DNA from: Vineibacter terrae
GTDB lineage: Bacteria; Pseudomonadota; Alphaproteobacteria; Reyranellales; Reyranellaceae
Assembly (NCBI RefSeq): GCF_008039615.1
Contig: NZ_VDUZ01000071.1
Span: 1 to 39,528, forward strand
Reading direction: 5' to 3'
DNA: 39,528 nt
The first letter of the stretch is position 1, and each line of letters starts with the position of its first letter. The position numbers and the translations under genes were made by a program. The notes below the pieces were generated by a model. That model made no database searches. It saw only the letters and a program-made list of their open reading frames with translations, and had not been told where the DNA came from. Shown here in pieces: positions 1-8,495 of this stretch.

Positions 1-109
1 GATTCGGAACTTGCCCGCACAAGCCACACCGGATTCGAATCTGTCGCCACCAAACCCTCAGCCCCCGCCCGCGAGCCGACTCGCGCTGCAACATCTGTGC
101 TCAAATTAG

Positions 110-242
110 CCCGCTTGCGGGAGAGGGAGGGGCCCATGGCGCGTGGCGCCATGGGAGGGTGAGGGATTACAGACGAGGTGCCATGCGTGACGCCCTCACC
201 CGCCGCGCGCTATGCGCGCGTCGACCCGCTTGCGGGAGAGGT
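110..242. repeat. Intergenic repeat, CCGCTTGCGGGAGAGG family, copy 1
   Basis: The motif CCCGCTTGCGGGAGAGG occurs at both ends (about 110-126 and 226-242). Between them lie a GGCCCATGG/CCATGGG hairpin and the stretch GCCCTCACCCGCC. A diverged copy with the same order of blocks lies at 3291-3422. The first 109 bases of the window hold nothing I recognise. The element abuts the 3' end of the minus-strand amidohydrolase and could form stem-loops in its mRNA, but no T-tract makes it a clear terminator. Confidence 0.6.
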
Positions 243-246
243 AAGA

Positions 247-1158
247 TCACTCTGCCGCGTTGGCCGGCGCGGTCCAGGCAGGGAAGGCGGAATGCCCCAG
301 AGTGGTGCGGCCGACATCCTCGACCAGGTCGGCCAGCCGCCGGGCCAGCGGCTGGAAGCCCACATGCGGGCGCAGCGTGCTCTCGTCCATGTACAGGGCA
401 CGGTTGATTTCGATCTGCAGCACATGCACGCCCTGTGTCGGCACGCCGTAATGCTGCGTCGTGAAGCCGCCGGCATAGGGTTGGTTGCGCACCACCCGGT
501 AACCATGATGCTGCAGCCAGCGCTCCGCCAGATGCGTCAGCGCCGGCGCGCAGGCGGCGCCATGGTTGTCGCCGAGCACGAAGTCGACACGGCCGGCAGG
601 GGATTGGCCGCCGCCCGGCGAGGTCGACGGCATCGAATGGCAATCGATCAGCACACAATGGCCGAAACGCGCGCGCGTCTCGGCGATCAGCCGCTCGAGC
701 GCCGTATGGTAGGGGCGGTAGTACCAGGCGATGCGCCGCTCCAGCTCGGCCACCGCCAGCTTGCGGCGATAGATCGGCTGCCCGTCGAAAGCTGCGCGCG
801 GCACCGTGCCCAGGCCGGCCGCGACGCGCGGCGAGCGGGTGTTGGCGTGGATAGGCAGCGGCCCGTCGAACATCGCCGCGTCGACCTCGTAGGGTTCGCG
901 ATTGGCATCGACGAACGAGCGTGGGAAGAGAGCCCGCACCAGCGGCACGCCGCGCTCTGCGGCCGGCGTGAACAGCGTATCGACGAAAGCGTCTTCCGAC
1001 CGCCGCAGCACCGCGACGTCCAGATGCGTCAGGTCCAGGAAATCAGCGGCATAGTGGGTGCCGCTATGGGGCGAGGCGAGGACGACCGGCAGCGTCTGCG
1101 CCGGCGGGCGCGCAATATCGACGGGCGGCGTGGGCTGGACGTCGGATGGCGATTCCAT
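247..1158 (-). CDS. N-formylglutamate amidohydrolase family protein
   Basis: Family members hydrolyse N-formylglutamate to glutamate and formate, or act on related N-acyl amino acids, in the cytoplasm. The 303-residue protein has the expected blocks: SPHSG at 29-33, EDAFVD at about 55-60, NREPYE at about 86-91, DCHSM at 172-176 and QIEINRALYMDE at about 248-259; the His, Asp and Glu residues in these are the presumed zinc site. Length is normal. The ATG at 1158 gives a short non-conserved N-terminus of about 25 residues before the first block, so a slightly later start is possible. No other histidine-degradation gene is adjacent, so the name hutG is not justified; the true substrate is unknown. 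Confidence 0.88.
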   Translation of the reverse strand: MESPSDVQPTPPVDIARPPAQTLPVVLASPHSGTHYAADFLDLTHLDVAVLRRSEDAFVDTLFTPAAERGVPLVRALFPRSFVDANREPYEVDAAMFDGPLPIHANTRSPRVAAGLGTVPRAAFDGQPIYRRKLAVAELERRIAWYYRPYHTALERLIAETRARFGHCVLIDCHSMPSTSPGGGQSPAGRVDFVLGDNHGAACAPALTHLAERWLQHHGYRVVRNQPYAGGFTTQHYGVPTQGVHVLQIEINRALYMDESTLRPHVGFQPLARRLADLVEDVGRTTLGHSAFPAWTAPANAAE

Positions 1159-1332
1159 GGGCTTCCTGCTTTAAACGGAATCATGCGCGCCGTCATCCGT
1201 TGATCGCCGACCATGCTGTCGCGATCCCGGCACGTTCGTGCGCCATGCGGCTTGCCAAGCCGAGGAGGATCGGTTAATCACCGCGCCGACCTCACGGAAC
1301 GCCCCTGCCGGCAGCAGGGTGATCCGGATCAA

Positions 1333-1407
1333 GGGCGCGTAGCTCAGCGGGAGAGCACTACCTTGACATGGTAGGGGTCACAGGTTCAATCCCTGTCGCG
1401 CCCACCA
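1333..1407 (+). tRNA. tRNA-Val (anticodon GAC)
   Basis: The 75-base sequence folds as a full cloverleaf: acceptor GGGCGCG/CGCGCCC, D arm GCTC/GAGC, anticodon stem CTACC/GGTAG around the loop TTGACAT (anticodon GAC, reading GUC and GUU), T arm ACAGG-TTCAATC-CCTGT, discriminator A and an encoded CCA at 1405-1407. A run of seven T starts just after it (about 1408-1414), consistent with transcription ending there. The 174 bases upstream, back to the amidohydrolase, hold no other feature I can support. Confidence 0.97.
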
Positions 1408-1628
1408 TTTTTTTGCCGACAAGCATCATTTGCGCCGACAGGATGTCTGGCCGGTCGTAGGGTTGCGGAAGCGCCAGCCGCCGCGCATGTCCGCGCCCGG
1501 TCGGCACGGGCAGCCGCTCTCCATGTCCCGCATGCGTGCCCTCGCGTGAGGGATCCATCGCCCTGCAGATGCGTTCACCCTTGAATGTCCTGCACGGGAT
1601 GTGTCCCATCAATCTCAGGAGGCTTGCC

Positions 1629-2135
1629 ATGCCCGACAAGCAGACCATCAGGAAGGCCCGGCGCGCCAAGCGCTCCGGCAAGTCGTCTTCGACCCAGGCG
1701 GGGGAATTCGTGCGCGCCGAGATCGACAAGGTCCGTCGCGGCAAGCACGGCGTGCGTTCGCCGAAGCAGGCCATCGCGATCGGGCTTTCCGAAGCGCGTC
1801 GGGCCGGCGTGGACCTGCCGCCGCCCAGACGCGGCCAGGCGAAGGCGAGCACGCGCCGCAGCGCTGGCTACGCCCAGGCCGCCGGCCAGGGCAAGCGCAA
1901 GCCGCAGCGCCGTCCGCGCGTGGCGCGTGCCGTCAAGCGCGTGCTGAAGCACGAGCCGCGCAGCACGGTCTCCCATGACGCCTTGTCGCGTCAGACCCGT
2001 GGCGCTGCCCGCCGTCGAACCGCCGCGCAGCGCACGAGCGCCGCACGCAAGGCGGTGCGCACCAAGGGCGCGGCCGGGCGGTCGGCGGCGGCGCGCAAGG
2101 CGGCGAAGACCCGCGCCCGTCGTCGCGCGGCGTGA
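1629..2135 (+). CDS. DUF6496 protein with a basic, histone H1-like tail
   Basis: The 168-residue protein has a conserved N-terminal part of about 65 residues (key string TQAGEFVRAEIDKVRRGKHG, then SPKQAIAIGLSEARRAG) typical of DUF6496. After it comes a roughly 100-residue tail dominated by Arg, Lys and Ala. The start at 1629 is chosen because AGGAGG lies just upstream (1617-1622); an upstream in-frame start would add non-conserved sequence. No catalytic motif is visible. The extreme basicity suggests binding to nucleic acid, perhaps as a nucleoid protein; this is inference, as the family has no known function. It stands alone after the tRNA. Confidence 0.85.
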   Translation: MPDKQTIRKARRAKRSGKSSSTQAGEFVRAEIDKVRRGKHGVRSPKQAIAIGLSEARRAGVDLPPPRRGQAKASTRRSAGYAQAAGQGKRKPQRRPRVARAVKRVLKHEPRSTVSHDALSRQTRGAARRRTAAQRTSAARKAVRTKGAAGRSAAARKAAKTRARRRAA

Positions 2136-2223
2136 GGATGCGCACCACGCGTCATGCGGCCGTTGGCGCCATCGTGTCGACGATGCGCGGGCGATACGCG
2201 CGGGCACGGCGTGACGGCCTGAC

Positions 2224-3306
2224 ATGACGCGCAACGTGCTGATCGTCGGCGCCGGCCCGACCGGCCTGACAGCGGCGCTGGAGCTAGCGCGGCGGGGATG
2301 GGAGCCGCGCATCGTCGAGCGCAAGCCGGCGCCGACACCGCTGAGCAAGGCGGTGGGCATCAGCGCGCACAGCCTTGATATTCTCGAAGCCTCGGGCGTG
2401 TCCGCCCGGCTGCTGGCCCGTGGCATCAAGGTGCGGCGCGGTCATGTGCGCTTCCGGGGCCGCGTCCTGGGGAAGATCGACTTCTCGCGGCTTCGTCATC
2501 GCTTCAACTTCCTTCTGTCCCTGCCTCAGAGCGATACCGAGGCTGCCATGGGTGAGGCTCTGGCGGGCTTTGGCGTCGCGGTGGGGCGGTGCACAGCGCT
2601 GCTCGACATCCGGCCGGCGGGCGACAAGGTCGAGGTGACGATGGAAGGGCCGTACGGACAGGAGCAGAGCCGCTACGACTACGTGTTCGGCGCCGACGGC
2701 GCGCATAGCCGGGTCCGCACGCGGATGGGCCTCGGATTCGAGGGCTACGTGCATGAGCGGCTGTGGAGCATCGCGGATGCCGAAATCGCCGACTGGCCAT
2801 ATGAAGCCGATGCGGCCCAGCTGTTCTTGAACCAAAGCGGCGATATCGGCTTCATCATTCCGATCGGCCGGCAGCGCTTCCGTGCCGTGTCCAACACGCC
2901 CGATGCCCTGTCCCGCATCGGTGGCGACTACCGGGCACGCGTGCTGCAGGTCGACACCTTCCATGTGCCGGCGCAGGAGGCACCGACCTATCAGGTGGGG
3001 CGGGTCTTTCTCGGCGGCGATGCCGCGCATGTGCATTCGCCGGTCGGCGCCCGCGGCATGAATCTCGGCATCGAGGACGCAGCTTCCTTCGCACGCCGGC
3101 TGACCGGGAACGATCTTGATGGCTACACCGCCGAGCGGCGGCCGGTCGGTCATCGCTGGATCGCGCTGAGCGAACGTATGCTGGCGGCGGCCCAGGCAAC
3201 CGGAACGGTGGCGGTGGCGGCGCGAAACCTCGCCTTCCGCATTGTCGGCCACTTGCCGGCCTTGCAGCGGCCCATGCTCGATCGCGTTGCCGGCTTGCGG
3301 GAGTGA
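2224..3306 (+). CDS. FAD-dependent monooxygenase (PheA/TfdB-like)
   Basis: The protein has the three FAD-binding signatures of class A flavoprotein hydroxylases: GAGPTG (residues 9-14) in an N-terminal Rossmann fold, a GADGAHSRVR block near 160, and GGDAAHVHSPVGARGMN near 260-275. Such enzymes insert one oxygen atom into aromatic or similar substrates using NAD(P)H. At 360 residues it is shorter than many members and lacks the C-terminal thioredoxin-like domain found in phenol hydroxylases. Its last codons (reading GLRE, then stop) coincide with a CTTGCGGGAG repeat unit, so the natural C-terminus may have been replaced by repeat sequence. The substrate is unknown. The ribosome binding site before 2224 is weak. 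Confidence 0.85.
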   Translation: MTRNVLIVGAGPTGLTAALELARRGWEPRIVERKPAPTPLSKAVGISAHSLDILEASGVSARLLARGIKVRRGHVRFRGRVLGKIDFSRLRHRFNFLLSLPQSDTEAAMGEALAGFGVAVGRCTALLDIRPAGDKVEVTMEGPYGQEQSRYDYVFGADGAHSRVRTRMGLGFEGYVHERLWSIADAEIADWPYEADAAQLFLNQSGDIGFIIPIGRQRFRAVSNTPDALSRIGGDYRARVLQVDTFHVPAQEAPTYQVGRVFLGGDAAHVHSPVGARGMNLGIEDAASFARRLTGNDLDGYTAERRPVGHRWIALSERMLAAAQATGTVAVAARNLAFRIVGHLPALQRPMLDRVAGLRE

Positions 3307-3422
3307 CCTCGACCGCGCCGGCTATTGTCCGAAGGGGAGGGGCCGAGGACATGGTGCCGTGCGTGGCCCCTCACCCGCCAGCCATCGTGCGACCGTCGAC
3401 CGCTCCCGCTTGCGGGAGAGGT
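3291..3422. repeat. Intergenic repeat, CCGCTTGCGGGAGAGG family, copy 2
   Basis: GGCTTGCGGGAG at 3291-3302 and CCCGCTTGCGGGAGAGGT at about 3405-3422 bracket a segment carrying GAGGGGCC, ATGGTGCC, TGCGTGGC and CCCTCACCCGCC in the same order as at 110-242. The first unit overlaps the end of the FAD monooxygenase gene. The second lies about 70 bases before the aldehyde dehydrogenase start. It fills most of the gap between the two genes. Confidence 0.55.
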
Positions 3423-3490
3423 GAAGATGGTGAAAAAGTGCCGCCCATACGAGCAGGGCGCCCACGGCGCCGCCATCCGTGGAGGAACTC

Positions 3491-4942
3491 ATGCAGCTGA
3501 AGGACCGCGATCTCTTCCGCCAGCAGGCCTATGTCGCCGGCACCTGGATGGATGCCGAGGACGGCGCCAGCGACACCGTCACCAACCCGGCGACCGGCGA
3601 GAAGATCGGCACCGTGCCGCGCATGGGCGCGGTGGAGACGCGGCGCGCCATCGAGGCCGCCGGCTTTGCCATGAAGGCGTGGGCGGCCATGCCGGCCAAG
3701 GAGCGCGCCGTCATCCTGCGCCGCTGGGCCGACATGATGGTGGCGCAGGCCGACGATATCGGCGTGCTGATGACCAGCGAGCAGGGCAAGCCGCTGGCCG
3801 AGGCCAAGGGCGAGGTGGCCTATGCCGCCTCGTTCATCGAATGGTTCGCCGAGCAGGGCAAGCGCGTCGACGGCGACGTGCTGCAAAGCCCGTGGCGCGA
3901 CCGGCGCCTGGTGGTGCTGAAGCAGCCGGTCGGCGTCTGCGCCGCCATCACGCCATGGAACTTCCCGGCCGCCATGATCACGCGCAAGGCCGGTCCGGCG
4001 CTGGCGGCCGGCTGCCCCATCGTGGTGAAGCCGGCCAGCAAGACGCCCTACACGGCGCTGGCGATGGCGGTGCTGGCCGAGCGCGCAGGCCTGCCCAAGG
4101 GGCTGCTGTCGGTGGTCACCGGCAATGCCGGCAAGATCGGCGGCGAGATGACGTCCAACCCGATCGTGCGCAAGCTCACCTTCACCGGCTCGACCGAGAC
4201 CGGCAAGAAGCTGATGGCCGCCTGCGCCGGCACGGTGAAGAAGATGTCGATGGAGCTCGGCGGCAACGCACCCTTCATCGTGTTCGACGACGCCGACCTC
4301 GACGCCGCGGTCGAAGGCGCCATCGCGTCGAAGTACCGCAACACCGGGCAGACCTGCGTCTGCGCCAACCGCCTCTTCGTGCAGGACGGCGTCTACGATG
4401 CCTTCGCCGCCAGGCTCGCCGCGGCGGTCGCCAGGCTCAAGGTCGGCAACGGCCTGGATGAAGGCGTCACGCAGGGCCCGCTGATCGACATGGCGGCGCT
4501 GGAGAAGGTCGAGCAGCATGTCGCCGATGCCGTGGCGCTGGGCGCCAAGGTCGCCATCGGCGGCCGCCGCCACGCCAATGGCGGCACGTTCTACGAGCCC
4601 ACCATCCTGACCGGCGTCACCGAGAACATGGCCGTGATGCGCGAGGAGACGTTCGGTCCGGTGGCGCCGCTGGTGCGCTTCGCCACCGAGGCCGACGCGA
4701 TCCGGCTCGCCAACAACACCGAGTTCGGCCTCGCCGGCTACTTCTACAGCCGCGACATCGGCCGCGTCTGGCGCGTGGCCGAGGCGATGGAGACCGGCAT
4801 GGTCGGCATCAACACCGGCATCCTGTCCAACGAGATCGGCCCGTTCGGCGGTGTCAAGGAGTCCGGCCTGGGTCGCGAGGGCTCGAAATACGGCATCGAC
4901 GAGTACCTCGAGACCAAGTACCTGTGCATCGCTGGAATGTAA
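3491..4942 (+). CDS. gabD: NAD(P)-dependent succinate-semialdehyde dehydrogenase family protein
   Basis: A 483-residue aldehyde dehydrogenase of the GabD type, oxidising succinate semialdehyde (or glutarate semialdehyde) to the acid in the cytoplasm. Visible motifs: TPWNFP (154-159) for cofactor binding, FTGST (231-235), general base E255 in MELGGNAP, nucleophile C289 in NTGQTCVCANR, and EETFGPVAPL. Length and residue spacing match E. coli GabD (482 residues). The start at 3491 is preceded by GGAGGA at 3481-3486; a GTG 12 bases upstream is less likely. A class III aminotransferase follows one gene later, which would suit an amino-acid-to-semialdehyde-to-acid route such as GABA breakdown. The exact substrate cannot be fixed from sequence. 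Confidence 0.88.
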   Translation: MQLKDRDLFRQQAYVAGTWMDAEDGASDTVTNPATGEKIGTVPRMGAVETRRAIEAAGFAMKAWAAMPAKERAVILRRWADMMVAQADDIGVLMTSEQGKPLAEAKGEVAYAASFIEWFAEQGKRVDGDVLQSPWRDRRLVVLKQPVGVCAAITPWNFPAAMITRKAGPALAAGCPIVVKPASKTPYTALAMAVLAERAGLPKGLLSVVTGNAGKIGGEMTSNPIVRKLTFTGSTETGKKLMAACAGTVKKMSMELGGNAPFIVFDDADLDAAVEGAIASKYRNTGQTCVCANRLFVQDGVYDAFAARLAAAVARLKVGNGLDEGVTQGPLIDMAALEKVEQHVADAVALGAKVAIGGRRHANGGTFYEPTILTGVTENMAVMREETFGPVAPLVRFATEADAIRLANNTEFGLAGYFYSRDIGRVWRVAEAMETGMVGINTGILSNEIGPFGGVKESGLGREGSKYGIDEYLETKYLCIAGM

Positions 4943-4958
4943 GCTGGGAGACTGCAGC

Positions 4959-5399
4959 GTGACCACAGGCATACGGACGCTCCGCGTCGCGTTGCACCAG
5001 AAGCGAACGGTGTACCGCATCATCGAGATCGAAAGCGCAAGCTCGCTGCATGATCTTGCCGAGGCCATCATGGCGTCGTTCGATTTCGATTTCGAGCATC
5101 CCTTCGGCTTCTACAGCAGCGACAAGCCGGACAAGATGCGCCAGCAGCAGCCGATGTATGAGCTGTTCGCCGACACCGGGCAGAAGACCGACGCCAAGAG
5201 CGTCCAGAACACCAAGGTCGCCGACGTCTTCGCCAAGGCCGGCCATGCCATGACCTTGCTCTACGACTATGATGCGAAGTGGCTGTTCCATGTCGAGATG
5301 ACGGGCGCCGGCGCGAAGGCCGCCGGCAAGCGCTATCCCAGGATGGCGGGATCGAAAGGAGATGCGCCGGATCAATACCCCGACGATTTTGACATCTGA
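4959..5399 (+). CDS. Plasmid pRiA4b ORF-3-like family protein
   Basis: The 146-residue protein resembles the pRiA4b ORF-3 family (PF07929): an N-terminal part with SLHDLAEAIMASFDFDFEH and a C-terminal LYDYDAKWLFHVEMTG followed by YPR...KGDAPDQYP, matching the family's pattern of an early helix and a late acidic, proline-rich patch. The function of the family is unknown. The GTG at 4959 is taken as start because GGGAG lies at 4946-4950 and the conserved region begins soon after; it sits 16 bases after the dehydrogenase stop, so the two are probably cotranscribed. An ATG-initiated reading further upstream would overlap the dehydrogenase. Confidence 0.72.
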   Translation: MTTGIRTLRVALHQKRTVYRIIEIESASSLHDLAEAIMASFDFDFEHPFGFYSSDKPDKMRQQQPMYELFADTGQKTDAKSVQNTKVADVFAKAGHAMTLLYDYDAKWLFHVEMTGAGAKAAGKRYPRMAGSKGDAPDQYPDDFDI

Positions 5400-5449
5400 C
5401 TTTCCAAGCCCAGCCGGTCTGTCGAACCGGCACAGCAAGGCGATCTCTC

Positions 5450-6787
5450 ATGGCCGACACGCCCGTCAACTGGCCGTTCACACCCTCGCCGCTGGCGATC
5501 GACATCGTCGGCGCGCAGGGCTGCCATCTGCATGCCCGCGACGGGCGCAAGATCCTGGACGCGGCCGGCGGTGCCATGGTCGTGAATATCGGGCACGGCA
5601 GGCGCGAGCCGGGCGAGGCGATGGCCAGGGCCTCGTCGGCGGTGTCCTATGTGATCCCGCCCTTCGTCACGCCTCAGCGCATGCAGCTGGCCGAGCGGCT
5701 GCAGCGCGACTGGCTGCCGCCGGGCTTCACGCGCCTGCATCTGTCGAGCGGTGGTTCGGAAGCGGTCGAGACGGCGATCAAGCTGGCCCGCCAGCATCAT
5801 TTCGCCAAGGGCGACACCGGCAAGTGGAAGGTGATCGGCCGCGATCTTTCCTACCACGGTGCCACCGTGGCAACGCTGGAGATCGGCGGCCACGCCGCGC
5901 GGCGCGCACCCGTGGCGGCGATGGCGCGCGAGACGCCTAAGGCACCGCCGCACTATTGCCTGCGCTGCCCGCTGGGCAAGACCTATCCAACCTGCGACGT
6001 GGCGTGTGCCGACGAGGTCGAAGCCATCATCCTGCGTGAAGGGCCCGACACCGTGGCTGGCGTCATTGCCGAGCCGGTGGTGGGCTCCAGCGGCGGCGCG
6101 CTGGAGCCGCCGCCCGGCTACTGGCGCAAGCTGCGTGCCATCTGCGACCGCCATGACGTCGTCCTGATCGCCGACGAGGTGGTCACCGGCTTCGGCCGCA
6201 CCGGCGTGCGCTTCGCGAGCGAGGGCGAGGGGGCGCTGCCCGACATCATCGCCACCGCCAAGGGCATGAGCGGCGGCTACGCCCCGATCGGCGGCACCTT
6301 CGCCACCGAGCGCATCGCCGAGCCGCTGGAGCGCACGGGCGATGCGCCGATGTTCTACACCTTCAGCGCCCATCCGGCGGCCTGCGCCGCCGCGGATGCG
6401 GTGCTCGACATCCTGTCGAAGGAAGATCTGATGGCGCGTGCCCGCGTCATGGGCGACAGGCTGGGCGCGCGCCTGCAGCGCCTGAAGCAGCATCCCAACG
6501 TCGCCGAGGTGCGCGGACGCGGCCTGCTGCGCGCCATCGAGATCGTGCGCGACCGCGAGACGCTGGAGCGCTTCCCGGCGGAGGCCAACATCACCATGAA
6601 GGTGCTGAATGGCGGGCTCGCCGAGAACGTCTACTTCTATCCCGGCGGCACCGGCGCGCAGCGCGATGTGATCGTGCTGGCGCCGCCGTTCATCGTCACC
6701 GACGCCGAGATCGAGACGATGTGCGCCGTCCTGGAGCGCGCGATCGACCGGGCGGTAGAGGGTGATAGTCTGTCATCCCGAGCGTAG
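5450..6787 (+). CDS. Class III PLP-dependent aminotransferase
   Basis: A 445-residue fold-type I aminotransferase of the omega-amino-acid/GABA/diaminobutyrate branch. It shows SSGGSEAVETAIKLAR (PLP phosphate site), DLSYHGAT, DEVVTGFGRTG with the cofactor-pairing Asp, and ATAKGMSGGYAPIG with the Schiff-base Lys. A four-cysteine cluster (HYCLRCPLGKTYPTCDVAC, near 165-183) occurs in this subfamily. With the dehydrogenase two genes upstream it could turn an omega-amino acid into a semialdehyde and then an acid. The last residues (SLSSRA) and the TAG stop are encoded by the palindromic repeat at 6771-6838, so the extreme C-terminus is repeat-derived. Confidence 0.88.
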   Translation: MADTPVNWPFTPSPLAIDIVGAQGCHLHARDGRKILDAAGGAMVVNIGHGRREPGEAMARASSAVSYVIPPFVTPQRMQLAERLQRDWLPPGFTRLHLSSGGSEAVETAIKLARQHHFAKGDTGKWKVIGRDLSYHGATVATLEIGGHAARRAPVAAMARETPKAPPHYCLRCPLGKTYPTCDVACADEVEAIILREGPDTVAGVIAEPVVGSSGGALEPPPGYWRKLRAICDRHDVVLIADEVVTGFGRTGVRFASEGEGALPDIIATAKGMSGGYAPIGGTFATERIAEPLERTGDAPMFYTFSAHPAACAAADAVLDILSKEDLMARARVMGDRLGARLQRLKQHPNVAEVRGRGLLRAIEIVRDRETLERFPAEANITMKVLNGGLAENVYFYPGGTGAQRDVIVLAPPFIVTDAEIETMCAVLERAIDRAVEGDSLSSRA

Positions 6788-6838
6788 CGAGGGATCCAGG
6801 CGCCGCCCTTGGATCCCTTGCTAACGCTCGGGATGACA
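6771..6838. repeat. TGTCATCCCGAGCG palindromic element, copy A (short core)
   Basis: Arms TGTCATCCCGAGCG...GGATCC and GGATCC...CGCTCGGGATGACA pair over about 27 bases with few mismatches, around a short core of about 14 bases. It lies exactly between two convergent genes, supplies the aminotransferase stop codon, and ends seven bases before the stop of the minus-strand persulfide dioxygenase. Its transcript would form a long hairpin on either strand, so it may act as a bidirectional terminator or 3' end stabiliser. The inner core differs from copies B-E. Confidence 0.85.
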
Positions 6839-6844
6839 AATGCC

Positions 6845-7960
6845 TCAGATCACGTAGCTGTCGGCCTCGACCGCGCGCGGCAAGGCCTCGCCACCCTCGA
6901 CGGCACAGCCTTCGGTGCGCCAGCGCAGCATGCCGCCGGAAAGATTGGCGACCTGCGTGAAGCCGGCCTGCTGCAGGATCACGGCGGCCTGTGCCGAGCG
7001 GCCGCCGGCGCGGCAGACGGCGACGATCGGCCGCTCGCGTGACAGCTCGCCGGCGCGGGCGGCCAGGGTGCCCAGGGGAATGGGCAGGGCGCCGTCGATA
7101 TGGCCCAGCGGCCCGGTGAACTCGTCCGGCTCGCGCACGTCCAGCACCTGCACGTCGCGTGCGTGCTCCTCGAGCCATTGCGGCTGCACTTCCCAGATGC
7201 CGGCGAAGCTGTAGCGCAGCGGTGCCCAGGTCGGTTCGGCCAGGGCCGCCGCCTCGTCCTCGGGCCGGCCGCATTTGAGGTTGGCCGGCACCGCCACGTC
7301 GATCTGCTTGGGATGCGCCAGGCGCAGGTTGTTCATGTAGCCGACGAAGTCGCCTTCGCCGATCTCGCCGCCCAGCCGCGGGTTGTAGCGCCGCTCCTCG
7401 GCGACGCTGCTCACCGTGAGGCCGCGATAGTCGTGAGCGGGATACAGCAGGCAGGCTTCCGGCAGGGTCAGGATCTGGCTGTGGACGGAGCGGAACAGCG
7501 CGCCCGGATCACCCTCCTGGAAGTCGGTGCGGCCGCAGCCGCGGATCAGCATGCAGTCGCCCGTGAAGGCCATGCTCTCGTCGTCGAGCACGTAGGTGAG
7601 GCAGCCGCCGGTGTGGCCTGGCGTCGCCCGCACGCTGAGATGGCGCCGACCGAACGCCACCTTGTCGCCTTGCGCCAGGTAGCGGTCGGCGCCGGCCGCG
7701 CCGCTGGCCCTGGCCAGCGCGATGCGGCTGCCGGTGCGCCGCTGCAGCAGCCATGCGCCGGTGACGTGGTCGGCATGGACATGCGTCTCCAGCGTCCACA
7801 GCAGGCGCACGCCCAGCTCGGCGACCAGCGCCGAATCGCGGCGGACCTGCTCGAACACGGGATCGATCATGACGGCCTCGCCGCTGCGCCGGTCGGCCAG
7901 CAGGTAGGTGTAGGTCGACGAGGTGGGATCGAACAATTGTCGGAAGATCAGCATCGCCAT
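6845..7960 (-). CDS. Persulfide dioxygenase-rhodanese fusion
   Basis: Residues 1-235 form an ETHE1-like metallo-beta-lactamase domain with HVHADH (60-65), ATPGHTGG (H116), FTGDC (D135) and PAHDY (H176). H60, H116 and D135 have the same spacing as the mononuclear iron ligands of human ETHE1. Residues about 260-355 form a rhodanese domain with the active loop CRAGGRS (C316). Such fusions oxidise glutathione persulfide to sulfite and pass sulfane sulfur to or from thiosulfate, in cytoplasmic sulfide detoxification. The start at 7960 (MAMLIF) or 7954 (MLIF) cannot be separated; neither has a strong ribosome binding site. It diverges from another rhodanese gene across 125 bases, suggesting joint control. 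Confidence 0.9.
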   Translation of the reverse strand: MAMLIFRQLFDPTSSTYTYLLADRRSGEAVMIDPVFEQVRRDSALVAELGVRLLWTLETHVHADHVTGAWLLQRRTGSRIALARASGAAGADRYLAQGDKVAFGRRHLSVRATPGHTGGCLTYVLDDESMAFTGDCMLIRGCGRTDFQEGDPGALFRSVHSQILTLPEACLLYPAHDYRGLTVSSVAEERRYNPRLGGEIGEGDFVGYMNNLRLAHPKQIDVAVPANLKCGRPEDEAAALAEPTWAPLRYSFAGIWEVQPQWLEEHARDVQVLDVREPDEFTGPLGHIDGALPIPLGTLAARAGELSRERPIVAVCRAGGRSAQAAVILQQAGFTQVANLSGGMLRWRTEGCAVEGGEALPRAVEADSYVI

Positions 7961-8085
7961 GCCCCGGTTGGCGGTGGTCCCGCCATTGTACGGCGCGACC
8001 GCGGCGGCGCCAACAGCGAGCCGCTTGCGGCCGAAGCCGTGCGGCGACACTATGAGGCCACGACACCACATTTGCGGAGGGAAGG

Positions 8086-8493
8086 ATGCCGCTCGCAATC
8101 AAGAAGAGCGTCAAGCAGATGTTCGAGGAGGCGATGGGCGAGATCGAGACCTGGTCCGTCGACGAGGCCAAGGGGGCCCACGGCAAGCCGGACGTGACGT
8201 TCATCGACCTGCGCGATCCGCGCGAGATCTGGCGCGACGGCGGCATCCCGGGCGCCATCAACGTCACCCGCGGCATGCTGGAATTCTGGATCGATCCCGG
8301 CAGCCCCTATGCCAAGGAATTCTTCCAGTCCGGCAACCGCTTCGTGCTGTTCTGCGCCGGCGGCGTGCGCTCGGCGCTGGCGGCCAAGACGGCGCAGGAC
8401 ATGGGGCTCACCCCGGTGTGCCACATCGAGGGCGGCTTCGGCGCCTGGAAGAAGGCGGGCGCCCCGGTCGAGACGGTCGAGCCGAAGAAGTAG
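8086..8493 (+). CDS. Single-domain rhodanese-like sulfurtransferase
   Basis: The 135-residue protein is a single rhodanese domain: [11 protein letters not shown] near 39-49, [12 protein letters not shown] near 52-63, and an active-site loop CAGGVRS with the persulfide-forming C90. It would carry sulfane sulfur in the cytoplasm, probably alongside the divergently encoded persulfide dioxygenase. A strong GGAGGGAAGG stands just before the ATG at 8086. The next gene begins two bases after its stop (stop 8493, ATG 8496), so the acyl-CoA ligase is probably translated from the same mRNA. Confidence 0.9.
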   Translation: MPLAIKKSVKQMFEEAMGEIETWSVDEAKGAHGKPDVTFIDLRDPREIWRDGGIPGAINVTRGMLEFWIDPGSPYAKEFFQSGNRFVLFCAGGVRSALAAKTAQDMGLTPVCHIEGGFGAWKKAGAPVETVEPKK

Positions 8494-8495
8494 CC

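Noticed and set aside
1159-1332. Possible second RNA gene before tRNA-Val
   Set aside because: I could not fold another cloverleaf or recognise a known RNA in this stretch.
3371-5071. Minus-strand open frame of 566 codons
   Set aside because: It is the antisense shadow of the aldehyde dehydrogenase, which has clear family motifs on the plus strand.
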